NCBI GenBank assembly: GCA_001632435.1
Contig: KV423967.1
Location: forward strand, 116,005 to 180,004
DNA length: 64,000 bases
Reading direction: 5' to 3'
From: Calocera cornea HHB12733
Taxonomy: Eukaryota; Basidiomycota; Dacrymycetes; Dacrymycetales; Dacrymycetaceae
Below the pieces are notes generated by a model. The model was not told where the DNA came from, made no database searches, and saw only the letters and a program-made list of their open reading frames with translations. A program made the position numbers and the translations under genes. Within the stretch, counting starts at the first letter, position 1, and the number at the start of each line of letters is the position of its first letter. Below, in pieces: positions 36,731-46,669 of the stretch.

Positions 36731-37503
36731 GGTGTACATCCGGTGCAATAACACTGTTGAAAGTGCAAAAGGGCACACTGTCCTTATGAGGGCATATGAG
36801 ATGCATGAAAGAATTATGATTATCGCAATTGTTAGCAAAACAATAATGGTTGTCGGGCTTGTCTGCAACCAGCAGCCCGGTGCCTGGCCTTATAAGGCCT
36901 TGTGGCAAGGTCTGCAAGGGTTGCGGACATTTCAGCCATTTCGCGCCTCATAAGCCCTTATCAGGCCTTGTCTATGCGGCCTGTTTTTAGTGATGCGCAT
37001 GTCCGGCTAATTGCTCCCGTCCAACCCCGCCTCGTTTCACTTCGTCCAACATGTCACTTTTTTTCACTTTTCACTTTGCCGGGATTCTTGCGCACGATCA
37101 TGTTGTACCCGGATTCGGCGTTCCCATGACTTCCCATACATAGCCGGCGACGTGTGTCTTCTCAATTAACTTCCCCGTAGATCCGAAGCGCACCATAATG
37201 TACGTGACGTCCCCGGTAATGCGGGGGGACATTGCCCCGGTCCTCTGTCTCTCGAGCTTCTGAAACGTTTTTGGTCTCGATCAATGAATACACGCTGGAA
37301 ACATCGTCCTATCTTTGGAAGCAACAATCGGCTAGTCGAGAAATATGTCACCGATCTTGCTTCGCTCTCGCTAATCCTTTAAAGACCGGGACCGGCGGTC
37401 CGTGCCTGAAGCTCTGTGGTTCTTAACCCCTTCCTTGGCTAGGCAACCAGGTCCAAACGCACCCTTCTCCGACATCTTGGACCCCCCAACTTAGTCAAGC
37501 ATC

Positions 37504-39263
37504 ATGCCGCTCTCACCGCGCGTCTACACCTGGCTCTGTGGGTGCTTTGCCGCCCTGGGCTCGATTCTTTTCGGCTACGACCTCGGTGTGATCTCCTCCA
37601 TCCTCCCGGGTGCGCCTTTCCTGGCCCAGATGGGCCCGAATGCATCCTCCGCCAATCCCACAGCGCAGGGCTTCATCGTCTCCCTGCTCGTGCTGGGTGC
37701 ACTGTTCGGCTCGGTCCCCGCTGGGCTTCTGGGCGACTACCTCGGCAGGCGGAAGGCCATCATGGGCAGCACGGTCGTGTTCATCGTGGGGAGTATATGC
37801 CAGACGGCGGCGTTCAACATCGCTACGCTCATGGTCGGACGATTCTTGGCCGGTTTTGGCATCGGCATGCTCGCGACACTCGCGCCGATATACCAGAGCG
37901 AGATTGCGCACCCCAGCATCCGCGGGAAGCTCATCACCCTCACCCAGTTCTTCCTCGGCATAGGCGCGTTCATCGCCTCCTGGATTGGTAATGCCCCTCC
38001 CTACTTCTGAAGCCATGTACTGACGAGCCACCCAGGCTATGGAGCCTTCTTCTGGCAGGACGACCGCCAATGGCGTGTCCCCTTCGGCATCCAAGTCGTC
38101 CCGGCCATCCCGCTCTTCTGCTTCATTCTCTTCTTCCCCGAGTCGCCGCGTTGGCTCGCGTCAAAGGGCAGGAACGAGGAGGCCCTGGCCAACCTAGCAA
38201 GGCTGCACGCGCATGGGAATACCGAGGACGCGTTCGTGATTGCCGAGCTGGCCGATATCAACGAGGCGCTGAAGAGGGAGGCCGAGATTGGTGAAGCGGT
38301 ACGTATGACCTGGAGCTGACATAGACGCGGAGCTGACAGTCGGACAGTCCTGGGGCGAGCTCTTCTTCGTGCCCTCCAACTTCCGCCGATTGGCACTTGG
38401 GTTCATTCTTCAGTTCTCGGTGCAAATGACCGGTGTCTCTGCCATCCAGTACTACAGTCCGCAGATCGTAGGTCTTTCTGGCCACTTGAGAGAGCTCTTT
38501 TGACCTGTGCTAGTTCGCCGCCATCGGCTTCCAAGCGCATCAGACCCTGCTGGTGCAGAGCATCAACAGCGTGATCGGCCTGCTCGGCGAGGCATGCTGC
38601 GTGCTCTTCGTCGACTCGCTCGGCCGTCGCAGGCCGCTCATTTGGGCCAACGCCCTCGATACCGTCTGGTTTGTCGTCGCTACCGCCATCATGGCCCAGT
38701 ACAACAACATCACTGGCAAGGTTGCGGCGGGGTGGATATTCATCCTCATGACGTGGGCGTTCAACTTCTGCTTCTCGGCGGCAATCGGCCCGCTGTCGTG
38801 GGCGTACCCCGCGGAGATCTTCAACACCCGCACCAGGGCAAAGGGTACCAGTCTGACGAGCATGTCCGCCTGGGCCAGCAACTTCATGATCGCGGAACTC
38901 ACGCCGGTCGCCTTTGGAAGCGTCTCATGGAGGTACATGATGGTCTTCGCAATCTGCTCGTTCACGAACGCATTGACCATGTGGGCATTCTACCCCGAGA
39001 CTGCTGGAAGGAGGTTGGAGGAGATGGACGAGCTGTTCGAGACCGCACCAGTGTTCGTAGCTTTCAACAAAGAAGCAATCGTCATCAAGAAGGGCCGCGA
39101 GACAGAGGAACTCCTCACACAAGGTTCGTACCTCATCTGCACTGCAGACCATTATATGTATCTGAACTCGTTTGTAGAAATACTTCACCGCCAAGTGGGG
39201 ACTGTCAAAGGCGAATTCCCGGTTGAGAAGGACCGCGATGAGCAGATTGACAATGTGGCATAA
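37504..39263 (+). CDS. MFS sugar porter (12-TM)
   Basis: Exons 37504-37987, 38036-38298, 38348-38467, 38514-39123 and 39178-39263 give 520 aa. Sugar-porter motifs: LFGYDLGVISSIL in TM1; GDYLGRRKAIMGS after TM2; GRFLAGFGIGMLATLAPIYQSEIAHPSIRG (TM4 region); FFPESPRWLASKGR after TM6; QMTGVSAIQYYSPQI in TM7; DSLGRRRPLIW; and PAEIFNTRTRAKGT with FYPETAGRRLEEMDELF at the end. It is a proton-coupled monosaccharide or oligosaccharide importer of the plasma membrane; its neighbours suggest arabinose, galactose or arabino-oligosaccharides (inference). The last intron (54 nt) is a multiple of three without a stop, so an unspliced 538-aa form would also be in frame. Confidence 0.93.
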
Positions 39264-39762
39264 AGATATTTCACTTACGTCCATATGAGCAATGTAGTTA
39301 TGAAGTACGACCTCTGGAAATCAGAGGGGTTATCCACAAGTACTGGCCATCCCTGTCGCCTGACCATAAAGAATCTCAACAAAGTTGTTGTGCTCATCGG
39401 ATGAAACCCACTGTGAGGTTCCGACTACCCCTTGTCAAGCCTAATCAGACAGACATACTCAGATTGTAGAGGGGGAGCTTGTTCCTCGAGTCACAGCATA
39501 ACACATGCCGAAGGCTTTCCCTTTGCAGCCTGGGGTACCCACTCGTCAAGGTTGTTGGGCGCTGCACGCGCTAATCAGCCATGCAGCGCTCAAGCAAGTG
39601 AACCTGGTAACAAAGCAGAGTCCTATCAAACAAACATGCCCTGCTCGGGAAAGAACATGCAGCATCCATAGTGGCCAACGGTCGAATGCCAGAGCGATGA
39701 AATGCGAAGCACCTTGTTTATTAACATCCTTCAAATGGACCTAAGTTAATTACTTAATTGGA
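39264..39762. other. Intergenic, convergent 3' ends of sugar porter and GH43
   Basis: About 500 bases. Short overlapping ORFs on both strands show no domains. No gene is supported. Confidence 0.5.
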
Positions 39763-40949
39763 CTAATCAACTAGTACGGGCCATCCCTGGGACATTGTGA
39801 GACAGGGCTATGCCGTCTAAATATGCGACTCACCGAGGAGAAGTCGACGAAGTTAAGGCCGAGCATGGAGTTGGAATCGCCCTGGATGTTGTTAAGCGGC
39901 CTCCAATGGTAGGCAATCACGTCACGACGGGACTTCGGGTCCCTACAGCGCGGTTAATTCGGCCTCTCTTCCTGTGGCCGATACACTCACCACATTAGCG
40001 ACACCCCACCAGGCGCGTAGATGTTGTCATGGCTGGCCAGGATCTCCGTTCCGCCGGTCTGAGTCAGCGGCGTGCCGTTCTTGTCCACGAAGGGGCCCAT
40101 CGGGCTCCTGCTCCTTCCCACAAACAGCTTATACTCATCTCCCGGCGCGGGGAGGCTCCCCGCAACGAACGCGCAGCACACCCCACTGGAATAGAACAAG
40201 TAGTACCAGTCCTGGCTATTGGGCTTGTACACGAATGCGCCCTCCTCGGACTGGGGCGGGGTGGAGTTGAAGGCCAACGGAGTGAGGACCGGCGGGTTGG
40301 TGAGCGGTGCCAGGCCGGATGGGGCGAGCGGGAACTGGAAGATGTCCGCGAAGAAAGAGCCGAACGTGAGCAGGAGAGTGCCGTTGAAAGAGATCAAGTT
40401 CGCGTCGATCGCATTGAACCTGTCGCCAGCCGTGGAGGAGAATACGGCCCCATGGTCCGTCCAGGATCCGTACTCCATCGTGGGACTTGTTGCCACACCG
40501 ATCACGCTGTCTTGAGTACCGAAGGCGCTGTTTGCGTAGTACAGAGTATATTGCCCTGCGAGTCAGTCAGCGACAATTGTTGTAGCCAGGCCATTGTTTT
40601 ACCATTGATAAAGTGCACATCGGGTGCCCAGAGGTCGCAATGCCCCCCGTTCTTTCCGAACATCAGTCCTGCCCAGCCTCAGAGCAACTGAACATACAGA
40701 AGTGATGATCGAGCACCCGGTGGGCAAGTACTGCCCGATCGCTTCCCACGGCCCGAGCAGCTCATGGCTCCGCGAAACCCCGCCGTGGGTGCTGAAGACG
40801 TAGTAGAAGTCCGACTTGGGGTTGTAGATGATCGCCGGGTCGTGCGTGAACGTCGCGGGGCCGGTGAGCTTGAACGGCTGCGGGAAGGCGGAGACCAGGC
40901 CGGTAGCCAAGGCTAGCAAGGAGAGCAGGAGCTGAAGAAGGGACGCCAT
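39763..40949 (-). CDS. Secreted GH43 arabinan endo-1,5-alpha-L-arabinosidase-like enzyme
   Basis: Five exons (40949-40698, 40651-40603, 40555-39991, 39942-39834, 39786-39763) sum to 999 nt, 332 aa. It opens with a signal peptide (MASLLQLLLSLLALATGLVSAF). The GH43 five-blade triad is visible: general base Asp in THDPAIIYNPKSDFYYVFSTHGG, the pKa-modulating Asp in RFNAIDANLISFNGTLLLTFG, and the general acid Glu in SEEGAFVYKPNSQDWYYLFYS. DLWAPDVHFINGQYTLYYA and VIAYHWRPL complete the fold. The short length and HGG after blade one match endo-arabinanases. The first intron (40697-40652) ends in GGAAAG; without it the frame breaks. The final exon is 24 nt. It likely cuts pectic arabinan outside the cell, feeding the porter and GH51. 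Confidence 0.93.
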
Positions 40950-41884
40950 CACAGGTAAGGCACAGAACTGTTCTGTCCAGCCGCAGCTCGGGCAGAGTTA
41001 ATATGTGCGCGCTTCGTCATGACAATATGCCGAGCCCGCGTTTCGCCTGAATTGTACCAACGCGGAACGGTTTTAGCCGGGCATCACGAGGTCGTGTGCT
41101 TCTCGATCTCTTCAGAATGGGGTGTGTGCGGTTCGATTCCGGAGAGACAGCACTATACAGCCAGGAAAACGGAGAGTCTGTGCGCCTATGTTGATCGGAA
41201 ACGAGTCCCTCGGTGCGCCGATGTTGATGCATTTGACGGTGCATCTATCGCGACGGGAGACGACATGGGCGCGGGGTCACGAGCGCCCTCCGATCACAAC
41301 AGTGCGAACCGTCGGTTGATTGCAATCTGTACCTGTCCCGACAGCATTCACGGGGTAGCCGACGTAAAGCCGGACATTCAAACAAATCCAGCAAGTAACC
41401 GATCATGGTTGCTCTGGCCAGAGCAGGACCAGGGGCAACGGCGGACCGTGACCGGTCAGGTCGCACGTGCCGCCAGGGACGCCGCCAAAATTTCTTCCCC
41501 GCGCCTTACAGAGCGCACCGCCAACCGCCGATCAAGCGCTGGCACTCCCCGCACCCCCACCCTGTGCGCTCGACGACCTCTGCTACTTTCCCCTCAAGAT
41601 GAGTGCGTTATAGCCACTCGCCCCCTAGGCGACTTTCCGGGCTTCAAGGTTTCGGCATAGACGATAGACGACTGGCCTCCTAGACGGCTGGGATAGACGA
41701 CCGGCCTTGGACGGCTGGGCATAGACGATAGACGATAGACGATAGACCTAGACGGACCCCGGCCGGCATAGACGATAGACGATAGACGGTCACCGGTCAC
41801 CTTAGACGATAGACAGCAAGGCTCGATAGACCGAGACTCCTCGCGCCATCAGCACTAGTCGATAGAAGAACCCCACGCAACATA
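40950..41884. other. Divergent region between GH43 and methyltransferase
   Basis: A 213-codon plus-strand ORF (41019-41660) lacks any recognisable pattern and I do not call it. The last 200 bases are a GATAGAC-type repeat (separate entry). Confidence 0.5.
41657..41850 (+). repeat. GATAGAC minisatellite upstream of the methyltransferase
   Basis: More than ten copies of the 7-mer GATAGAC or variants (TAGACGG, CTAGACG), arranged in blocks of two to four head-to-tail copies (for example 41721-41745 and 41767-41787). They are interspersed with CCGGCC and GGTCACC segments and end about 35 bases before the ATG at 41885. Confidence 0.85.
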
Positions 41885-43243
41885 ATGATAATGGCCACCT
41901 CCGCCGCCCTGACCCTCCTCCCGCCGTCCACCTCCCTCCCCCCGCTGAAGAGGCTCTCGACCTACTCCCCGGCTCTGCTGGCCCTGTCCGTGCGCGCCTT
42001 GGCCCAGCTGTACCATCCCGCTTCTACGGCCTCGGCCCCGTCCAAGTTTGTCGATTCGGGGTACTCGAGCGCGCCGAACCCTGTTGGCAGGACGCCCGCC
42101 TTCGCCTCTTCGCCCGCCTCCGCCGCCTCGTCCACTTCGGACGCGTCCTCCAGCAGCCGCCGCACAGCGGTGGATGAAGCCGCGGAGGAGCAGAGCGAGC
42201 TCGAGCGGGAATGGGAGCGGCTCCGCGCGGACGCGTTCGAGAGGGACTATGCGATGCGCTGGCTGCTGTTGCTCATCAGCCGGGGGGAGGAGTGGGTTGC
42301 CGAGGGTTCGGGGGAGGAGGACGGGGAGGAGCAGGAGTTGCTGCGGGAGGACAAGGAACGGCTGCTCGAAGACGCGGCGGCGCTGCTCGCGGCCTGCTCG
42401 CGCACCTCCGAAGCGGGCACGCTGCGCCGGGAGTACGCTTTCCCCGTTGGCTCCGGGGGGGAGAGCGTGCATATCACTACGCGGGACGAGACGTACTCGG
42501 GGGACGACCACACGGCCGTGGGCGTGCAGACCTGGGCGAGCAGCACCATCCTCGCCGAGCTCTTTGCCCAGTGTCCCGCGGCGTACGGGCTCCCCTTTGG
42601 CCCGTCCCCCTCCGCCGCTGCCCTGGCCCAGGAGAAGCAGTACAGCCCCGCGCGCCCGTGCCGCATCCTCGAGCTGGGCGCAGGCACAGGCGTGCTCTCC
42701 CTCCTGCTCGCTGCGCTCGCAACGGCGCACAACCCGCGCAGGGTGCACACGGAGATCGTCGCCTCCGACTACCACCCGGCGGTGCTGGCGAACCTGGGCG
42801 CGAACCTGATGAGCAACTTCCCCACGCAGCCGCCGTGGGTCACGCTGGCGTGCGACCGGCTGGATTGGAGTGCGTTCGTCTCCCCCCACTCCGACTCCGA
42901 CTCCGACTCCGATTGCGGGGCCGAGCTGGAAGCGCCCTTCACCGGCAAATTCGACATCATCGTCGGCGCGGACATCATCTACGAGCCCATGCACTGCGCG
43001 TGGATATACGGGGCCGTGCAGCGCCTACTCGCCCCCGGGGGAGTGTTCCACCTGATCATGCCGCAGCGGATCACGCACGAGGTCGAGACGGCCATGGCGC
43101 GGGATATGTTCCGCTCGGCGGATGCGAGCGAGGGGGAGGGCAAGGTGCTGCGGGTGACGAGGTACATGGAGACGGAGCGGCATGCGGGGAAGGGCCGGGC
43201 GGACGAGGTGCGGTATATGATCTGGCGGATGGAGTGGGTGTGA
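41885..43243 (+). CDS. Lysine-methyltransferase-like protein (Methyltransferase_16/METTL21 family)
   Basis: Single exon, 452 aa. The SAM-binding motif I is ILELGAGTGVLSLLLA (about residues 259-274), followed by TEIVASDYHPAVLANL (acidic loop with the Asp that binds SAM) and the family motif FDIIVGADIIYEPMHC, related to the DxxY motif of this class. The end is GGVFHLIMPQRIT. Members usually methylate lysines of translation factors or chaperones, in cytosol or nucleus. The N-terminal 190 residues are Ala/Ser-rich and variable. A (TCCGAC)n microsatellite near 42888-42910 encodes Ser-Asp repeats between the SAM motif and DIIYEP. The alternative start at 41891 (second Met) is equally good. Confidence 0.87.
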   Translation: MIMATSAALTLLPPSTSLPPLKRLSTYSPALLALSVRALAQLYHPASTASAPSKFVDSGYSSAPNPVGRTPAFASSPASAASSTSDASSSSRRTAVDEAAEEQSELEREWERLRADAFERDYAMRWLLLLISRGEEWVAEGSGEEDGEEQELLREDKERLLEDAAALLAACSRTSEAGTLRREYAFPVGSGGESVHITTRDETYSGDDHTAVGVQTWASSTILAELFAQCPAAYGLPFGPSPSAAALAQEKQYSPARPCRILELGAGTGVLSLLLAALATAHNPRRVHTEIVASDYHPAVLANLGANLMSNFPTQPPWVTLACDRLDWSAFVSPHSDSDSDSDCGAELEAPFTGKFDIIVGADIIYEPMHCAWIYGAVQRLLAPGGVFHLIMPQRITHEVETAMARDMFRSADASEGEGKVLRVTRYMETERHAGKGRADEVRYMIWRMEWV

Positions 43244-43656
43244 GGCGTGGCTGGGCGGTGCATTCCTTTCCTTTCCTTTCCTTTGTTCCTAGGTATGGGA
43301 CTGCGGTTGATCCTAATGCGTTGTGCGAGTGTAGACCCATTTCATTGTAATGCTACCATCCATCACGGTAGCACGCTGCCCGCGTCTTCCTGAGTGTTCC
43401 CGCGCCGGGGGAGTAGGTGCCGAGCAAGTCCGAGTCCGAGTCCGAGTCCGATGCGAGTCAGGCGTCATGTCGCACCGCCACCTCCCGCGTCCCTGTGGAT
43501 CGCCGCCCAGCCCGATCGGTCGCCTGGCTCAAAAAGCTGCGAGGGGTGATAGACCACGCAGGGGTTGCACTGCCCTCCTCCTCCCACCCTCGACAGTCCT
43601 TACCGTCTCCAATCCTACTGGCAACAACACTCCCTGCACTTTCACCCACTAGCACA
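43244..43656. other. Intergenic with two short microsatellites
   Basis: Contains (CCTTT)n near 43264-43284 and (GTCCGA)n near 43427-43452. The 120 bases before 43657 are C/T-rich, the PDX1 promoter/leader. No gene is supported. Confidence 0.55.
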
Positions 43657-44902
43657 ATGGCCACCCCAACCCCAGACTTTGCACCCGCCACATCCTCCCC
43701 GCTCGCCCACCCCACCCCGCTCCACCCACCCACAAACGGCACCTCCGCAGCCCCGCTGCCCCCCTCGGGCGCAGGCACCCCCAGCGCAGCCCTCGCCTCT
43801 GCCAAGGCCGCCGCGGGCTCATCCAGTGGTACAATGGGCACGTTCGGCGTCAAGAGCGGGCTGGCACAGATGCTCAAGGGCGGCGTCATCATGGATGTCG
43901 TCAACGCAGAGCAGGCACGCATCGCCGAGGAGGCCGGCGCCTGCGCCGTCATGGCCCTCGAGCGCGTGCCGGCGGACATCCGCGCCCAGGGAGGCGTGGC
44001 CAGGATGAGCGACCCGCAGATGATCAAGGAGATCCAGGCGGCAGTCACCATCCCCGTCATGGCCAAGGTCCGCATCGGGCACTTTGTGGAGGCGCAGGTG
44101 CGTTGGGTTGCTTCAAATTTGTTTGAAGCCCTGTACTGATGAGAGGGTAGATCCTGCAAGCGATCGGGATCGACTACATTGACGAGTCGGAGGTGCTCAC
44201 CCCCGCGGACGAGCAGCACCATATCAACAAGCACGCGTTCAAGGGTGTGTTCTTCTCCCCCCCCTGCCCTTTGCCCATGTCCTGACCCGCACACCCAGTG
44301 CCCTTCGTCTGCGGCTGCCGCAACCTCGGCGAAGCCCTGCGCCGGATCTCGGAAGGCGCGGCGATGATCCGCACGAAGGGCGAGGCGGGCACGGGCAACG
44401 TCGTCGAGGCCGTGCGGCACATGCGCCAGGTGGTGAGCGACATCAAGCGTGCGGCGGCCATGGGCGAGGAGGAGCTGTACGCGTTTGCCAAGGAGCTCCA
44501 GGCGCCGTTCCACTTGCTCAAGGAGACAGCGAGGCTCAAGCGCCTCCCGTGCGTCAATTTCGCCGCGGGCGGCATCGCTACGCCTGGTACGTCCGCGCCC
44601 CACTTTCCCTCCCTCCCTCCCATCTTCCTCCCATCTACCATCGTGTACTATACTGACGCTCTGGACCCGCAGCCGACGCAGCACTCATGATGCAGCTGGG
44701 CTGCGACGGCGTCTTTGTCGGCTCGGGGATCTTCCACTCGGGCGACCCCGTCAAGCGCGCGCGCGCGATCGTCCAGGCCGTGACGCACTACAACAACCCC
44801 AAGATCCTCGCGGAGATCTCGATGGACCTCGGGGAGCCGATGGTCGGGCTGACGATCGATAAGGACCTCAAGGGGGGCATGTATGCCGGCAGGGGCTGGT
44901 AG
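43657..44902 (+). CDS. PDX1: Pyridoxal 5'-phosphate synthase, PdxS/Snz/PDX1 subunit
   Basis: Condenses ribose 5-phosphate, glyceraldehyde 3-phosphate and ammonia into PLP, in a complex with the glutaminase PDX2 (Sno). Four exons (43657-44097, 44151-44244, 44299-44586, 44673-44902) sum to 1053 nt, 350 aa. The TIM-barrel is near-invariant: [39 protein letters not shown], then [14 protein letters not shown] holding the catalytic Lys, [29 protein letters not shown] with the second Lys, and [12 protein letters not shown]. An N-terminal extension of about 55 residues, rich in Pro, Ala and Thr, precedes the conserved start. No PDX2 gene lies within the window. Cytosolic. Confidence 0.98.
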
Positions 44903-45366
44903 TGCTGAGCTATGTTATGTGAACCTGGGAACGAACCGTGAACCCGGGAACGGGCCAGTGGGGAAGTGTAGGCTGCGAATCGATAGGCATTGTTGAGCTT
45001 GCATAGAGATGAATTTATGGGTGTATGCGTATGGATTGCGCATACAGTGCGCATTGGTCGCGCATAGAGTGCGTATCGGTTGCGCATATAGTGCGCATTG
45101 GTCGCGCGCATAGTCCCACATAAACCGTGGGATTCAGTGTGCCTGTGGTTAGGAATGAATGCGGACGCCACCCTCCGGCCATGGCCATGCACCTGCACAG
45201 CACCCCCGCGCGCATATACGCACATCGATGTGTAATAACCATAATTATTCCCTGAAAAATCCCCATACAACAAACAGTATATACGTGTACCAATAGCCTC
45301 CAGGGCCCCCAAGCCCCAAGCCCCAAGCCCCAGAGCCCAAACTGCGGTGCCCCAGATCGTGCACCC
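44903..45366. other. Intergenic, convergent 3' ends, with a minisatellite
   Basis: Holds the GCGCATA-type repeat listed separately and, near 45308-45335, three to four copies of a CCCCAAG-type unit. No gene is supported. Confidence 0.55.
45035..45116 (+). repeat. Tandem repeat of about 20-nt GCGCATAnAGTGCG units
   Basis: Four imperfect units of 18-22 bases follow head-to-tail, each with GCGCATA and AGTGCG(CA) cores linked by TTGGTCG or TCGGTT. The core is partly self-complementary, so the array could fold into small hairpins. It lies 130 bases after the PDX1 stop. Confidence 0.75.
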
Positions 45367-46669
45367 CTACTGGCACACGGCGAGATTCTGCCAGCTGCCA
45401 AGGCCGATGGCGTACGCGTCCTCGCCGACGAACCAGCCGTTGAGGGACTGCTGGAGGCTGGAGGCAAGTCGGTCAGAAGGGCCAGAGCAGCGCAGCGCGG
45501 GAGAGGGAGGGAATGGGGACGCACTAGTCCAGGTTCTGCATGCACCCGCAGCACGAGGTCTGCCCGACCGCCAGCACCTTGTCGACCGTCATGCCCAGGT
45601 ACCATCCGTTCTAGAGAACGCCCATATGAGCAACGCACGTACGCGAGCGGGTAAGCTCAGCCAAGCAACGCACATAATACCCCAACGCGAGCAAAAAGTT
45701 GCCCCCGGTCTGCTCCACCGTCTCGGCCAAGTACCGCGCCCCCGCGGCGATGTTGAACTCGGGGTCGAGGCAGTTCCCGCCCGGCGCGCCGGTGCACTTG
45801 TCCTGCGAGATCTGCATCAGGCCCGCTGTGCCGCCCGCACCGATCGCGGAGGGGTCGCAGGAGGACTCCTGGAGGGCGATGGAGGCGAGGATTATTGGTG
45901 GGACTGGCGGGGCAAATGCGAGCGAGCAGGTAGGCAAGAAGGGGAGGCAAGGCCAATGTTAGTGGATGTTGCGGGTCAGAGAGATGGAAATGTACGCACT
46001 GCCGTACTGATCCCCCACGCTCTGAAACACCCCCGTCCACGCGCTACACGCCGCGAAGGGCGTCCCGACCGTGCTCATCGCCGTGTCCAAATCCACAGTG
46101 ACGACGTCGTCGATGCCGACGAAGGGCGGGTTCCACCCGCCCGAGCTCGAGATCCCGCAGTTCATCCAGCTCTCGAGCCCGTTCGGCCCGCCGCTGTTGG
46201 TGACCTGGAGCGAGGGGTCCGGGCCGGAGCAGGAGGCCGTGTTTGGGATGTTTATTGTTGGGCTTGAGGGCGTGGAGGTGCTCGCGGGAGAGGGGGAGGT
46301 GGTGTTGGACGCGCCTGCGGTGTGGGAGGCACCGCCGCTCGACCCGCCCGTGGTGGGCTTGGACCCCGTGTGAGGGGTGCTGCCGGACGGGCCTTGGAGG
46401 GTGCACTGCGCTCGGGGCCCCTTGCGCTTGCGCAGGCGGCGCTTCATGCGGTGGCCCGAGCTGGCTGAGGGGGGAAGGGGGGAGAGGTGCAGGATGTGGT
46501 GCGCGGCTGGGGGCGGGGCGGAAGGTGGGGTGATGGTGGTGCTGAGGAGGTGGGAGGGGGCGAAGGGTGCGAGGAGGTGCGAGGTGAGGGAGGAGAGGGA
46601 GGGCCATGGGAGGGCACTTGCTGGGCCTAGGAGCAGGAGAGGCAAGAGGGGGAGCGGGGAGGGTCGCAT
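45367..46669 (-). CDS. Secreted protein with lytic-transglycosylase (SLT/lysozyme-like) domain
   Basis: At least four exons. The start at 46669 gives a signal peptide (MRPSPLPLLPLLLLGPASA). A Pro/Ser/Thr/Gly-rich linker follows (to about residue 150), then a Cys-containing region (SCSGPD, WMNCGISS, FAACSAWTGVF). Across an intron (donor in the GGC-A/GTGCGT context near 45999) comes IPPIILASIALQESSCDPSAIGAGGTAGLMQIS, the classic SLT motif with the catalytic Glu in QES and the GLMQIS strand. The domain continues with EFNIAAGARYLAE and GGNFLLALGYYNGWYLG, and the protein ends GSWQNLAVCQ. SLT enzymes cleave the MurNAc-GlcNAc bond of peptidoglycan, so a fungal secreted form probably acts on bacteria; some fungal relatives are annotated as lysozyme-like. 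Confidence 0.87.

Larger units (their letters stand above)
35224..37503. promoter_or_regulatory. 2.3 kb divergent intergenic region between GH51 and sugar porter
   Basis: No gene is supported. The central part (35600-36950) is visibly more AT-rich than the flanking genes. It carries about ten copies of AGGTTCAGGTAA or its complement, plus an 84-base tandem duplication (separate entries). The phrase CCCTTATCAGGCC occurs near both ends (about 35621 and 36954), so part of the stretch may be a degraded mobile element. The position between two genes of one pathway also allows a shared regulatory role. Confidence 0.5.

Noticed and set aside
35224..37503. Intact transposon between GH51 and the sugar porter
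   Set aside because: No coding remnant, terminal inverted repeat or target duplication could be identified; only short motif repeats and one repeated phrase are visible.
40652..40697. Apparent frameshift inside the GH43 gene, suggesting a pseudogene
   Set aside because: A 46-nt intron with GTATGT donor and GGAAAG acceptor restores the frame and the DLWAPD motif, so the gene is intact.
41019..41660. 213-codon plus-strand ORF upstream of the methyltransferase
   Set aside because: No domain, hydrophobic pattern or conserved-looking stretch; it covers the GH43 promoter and ends at the GATAGAC repeat.
41885..42994. Long minus-strand and alternative plus-strand ORFs (over 370 codons) over the methyltransferase
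   Set aside because: They are high-GC shadows of the methyltransferase frame, which alone shows SAM-binding motifs.
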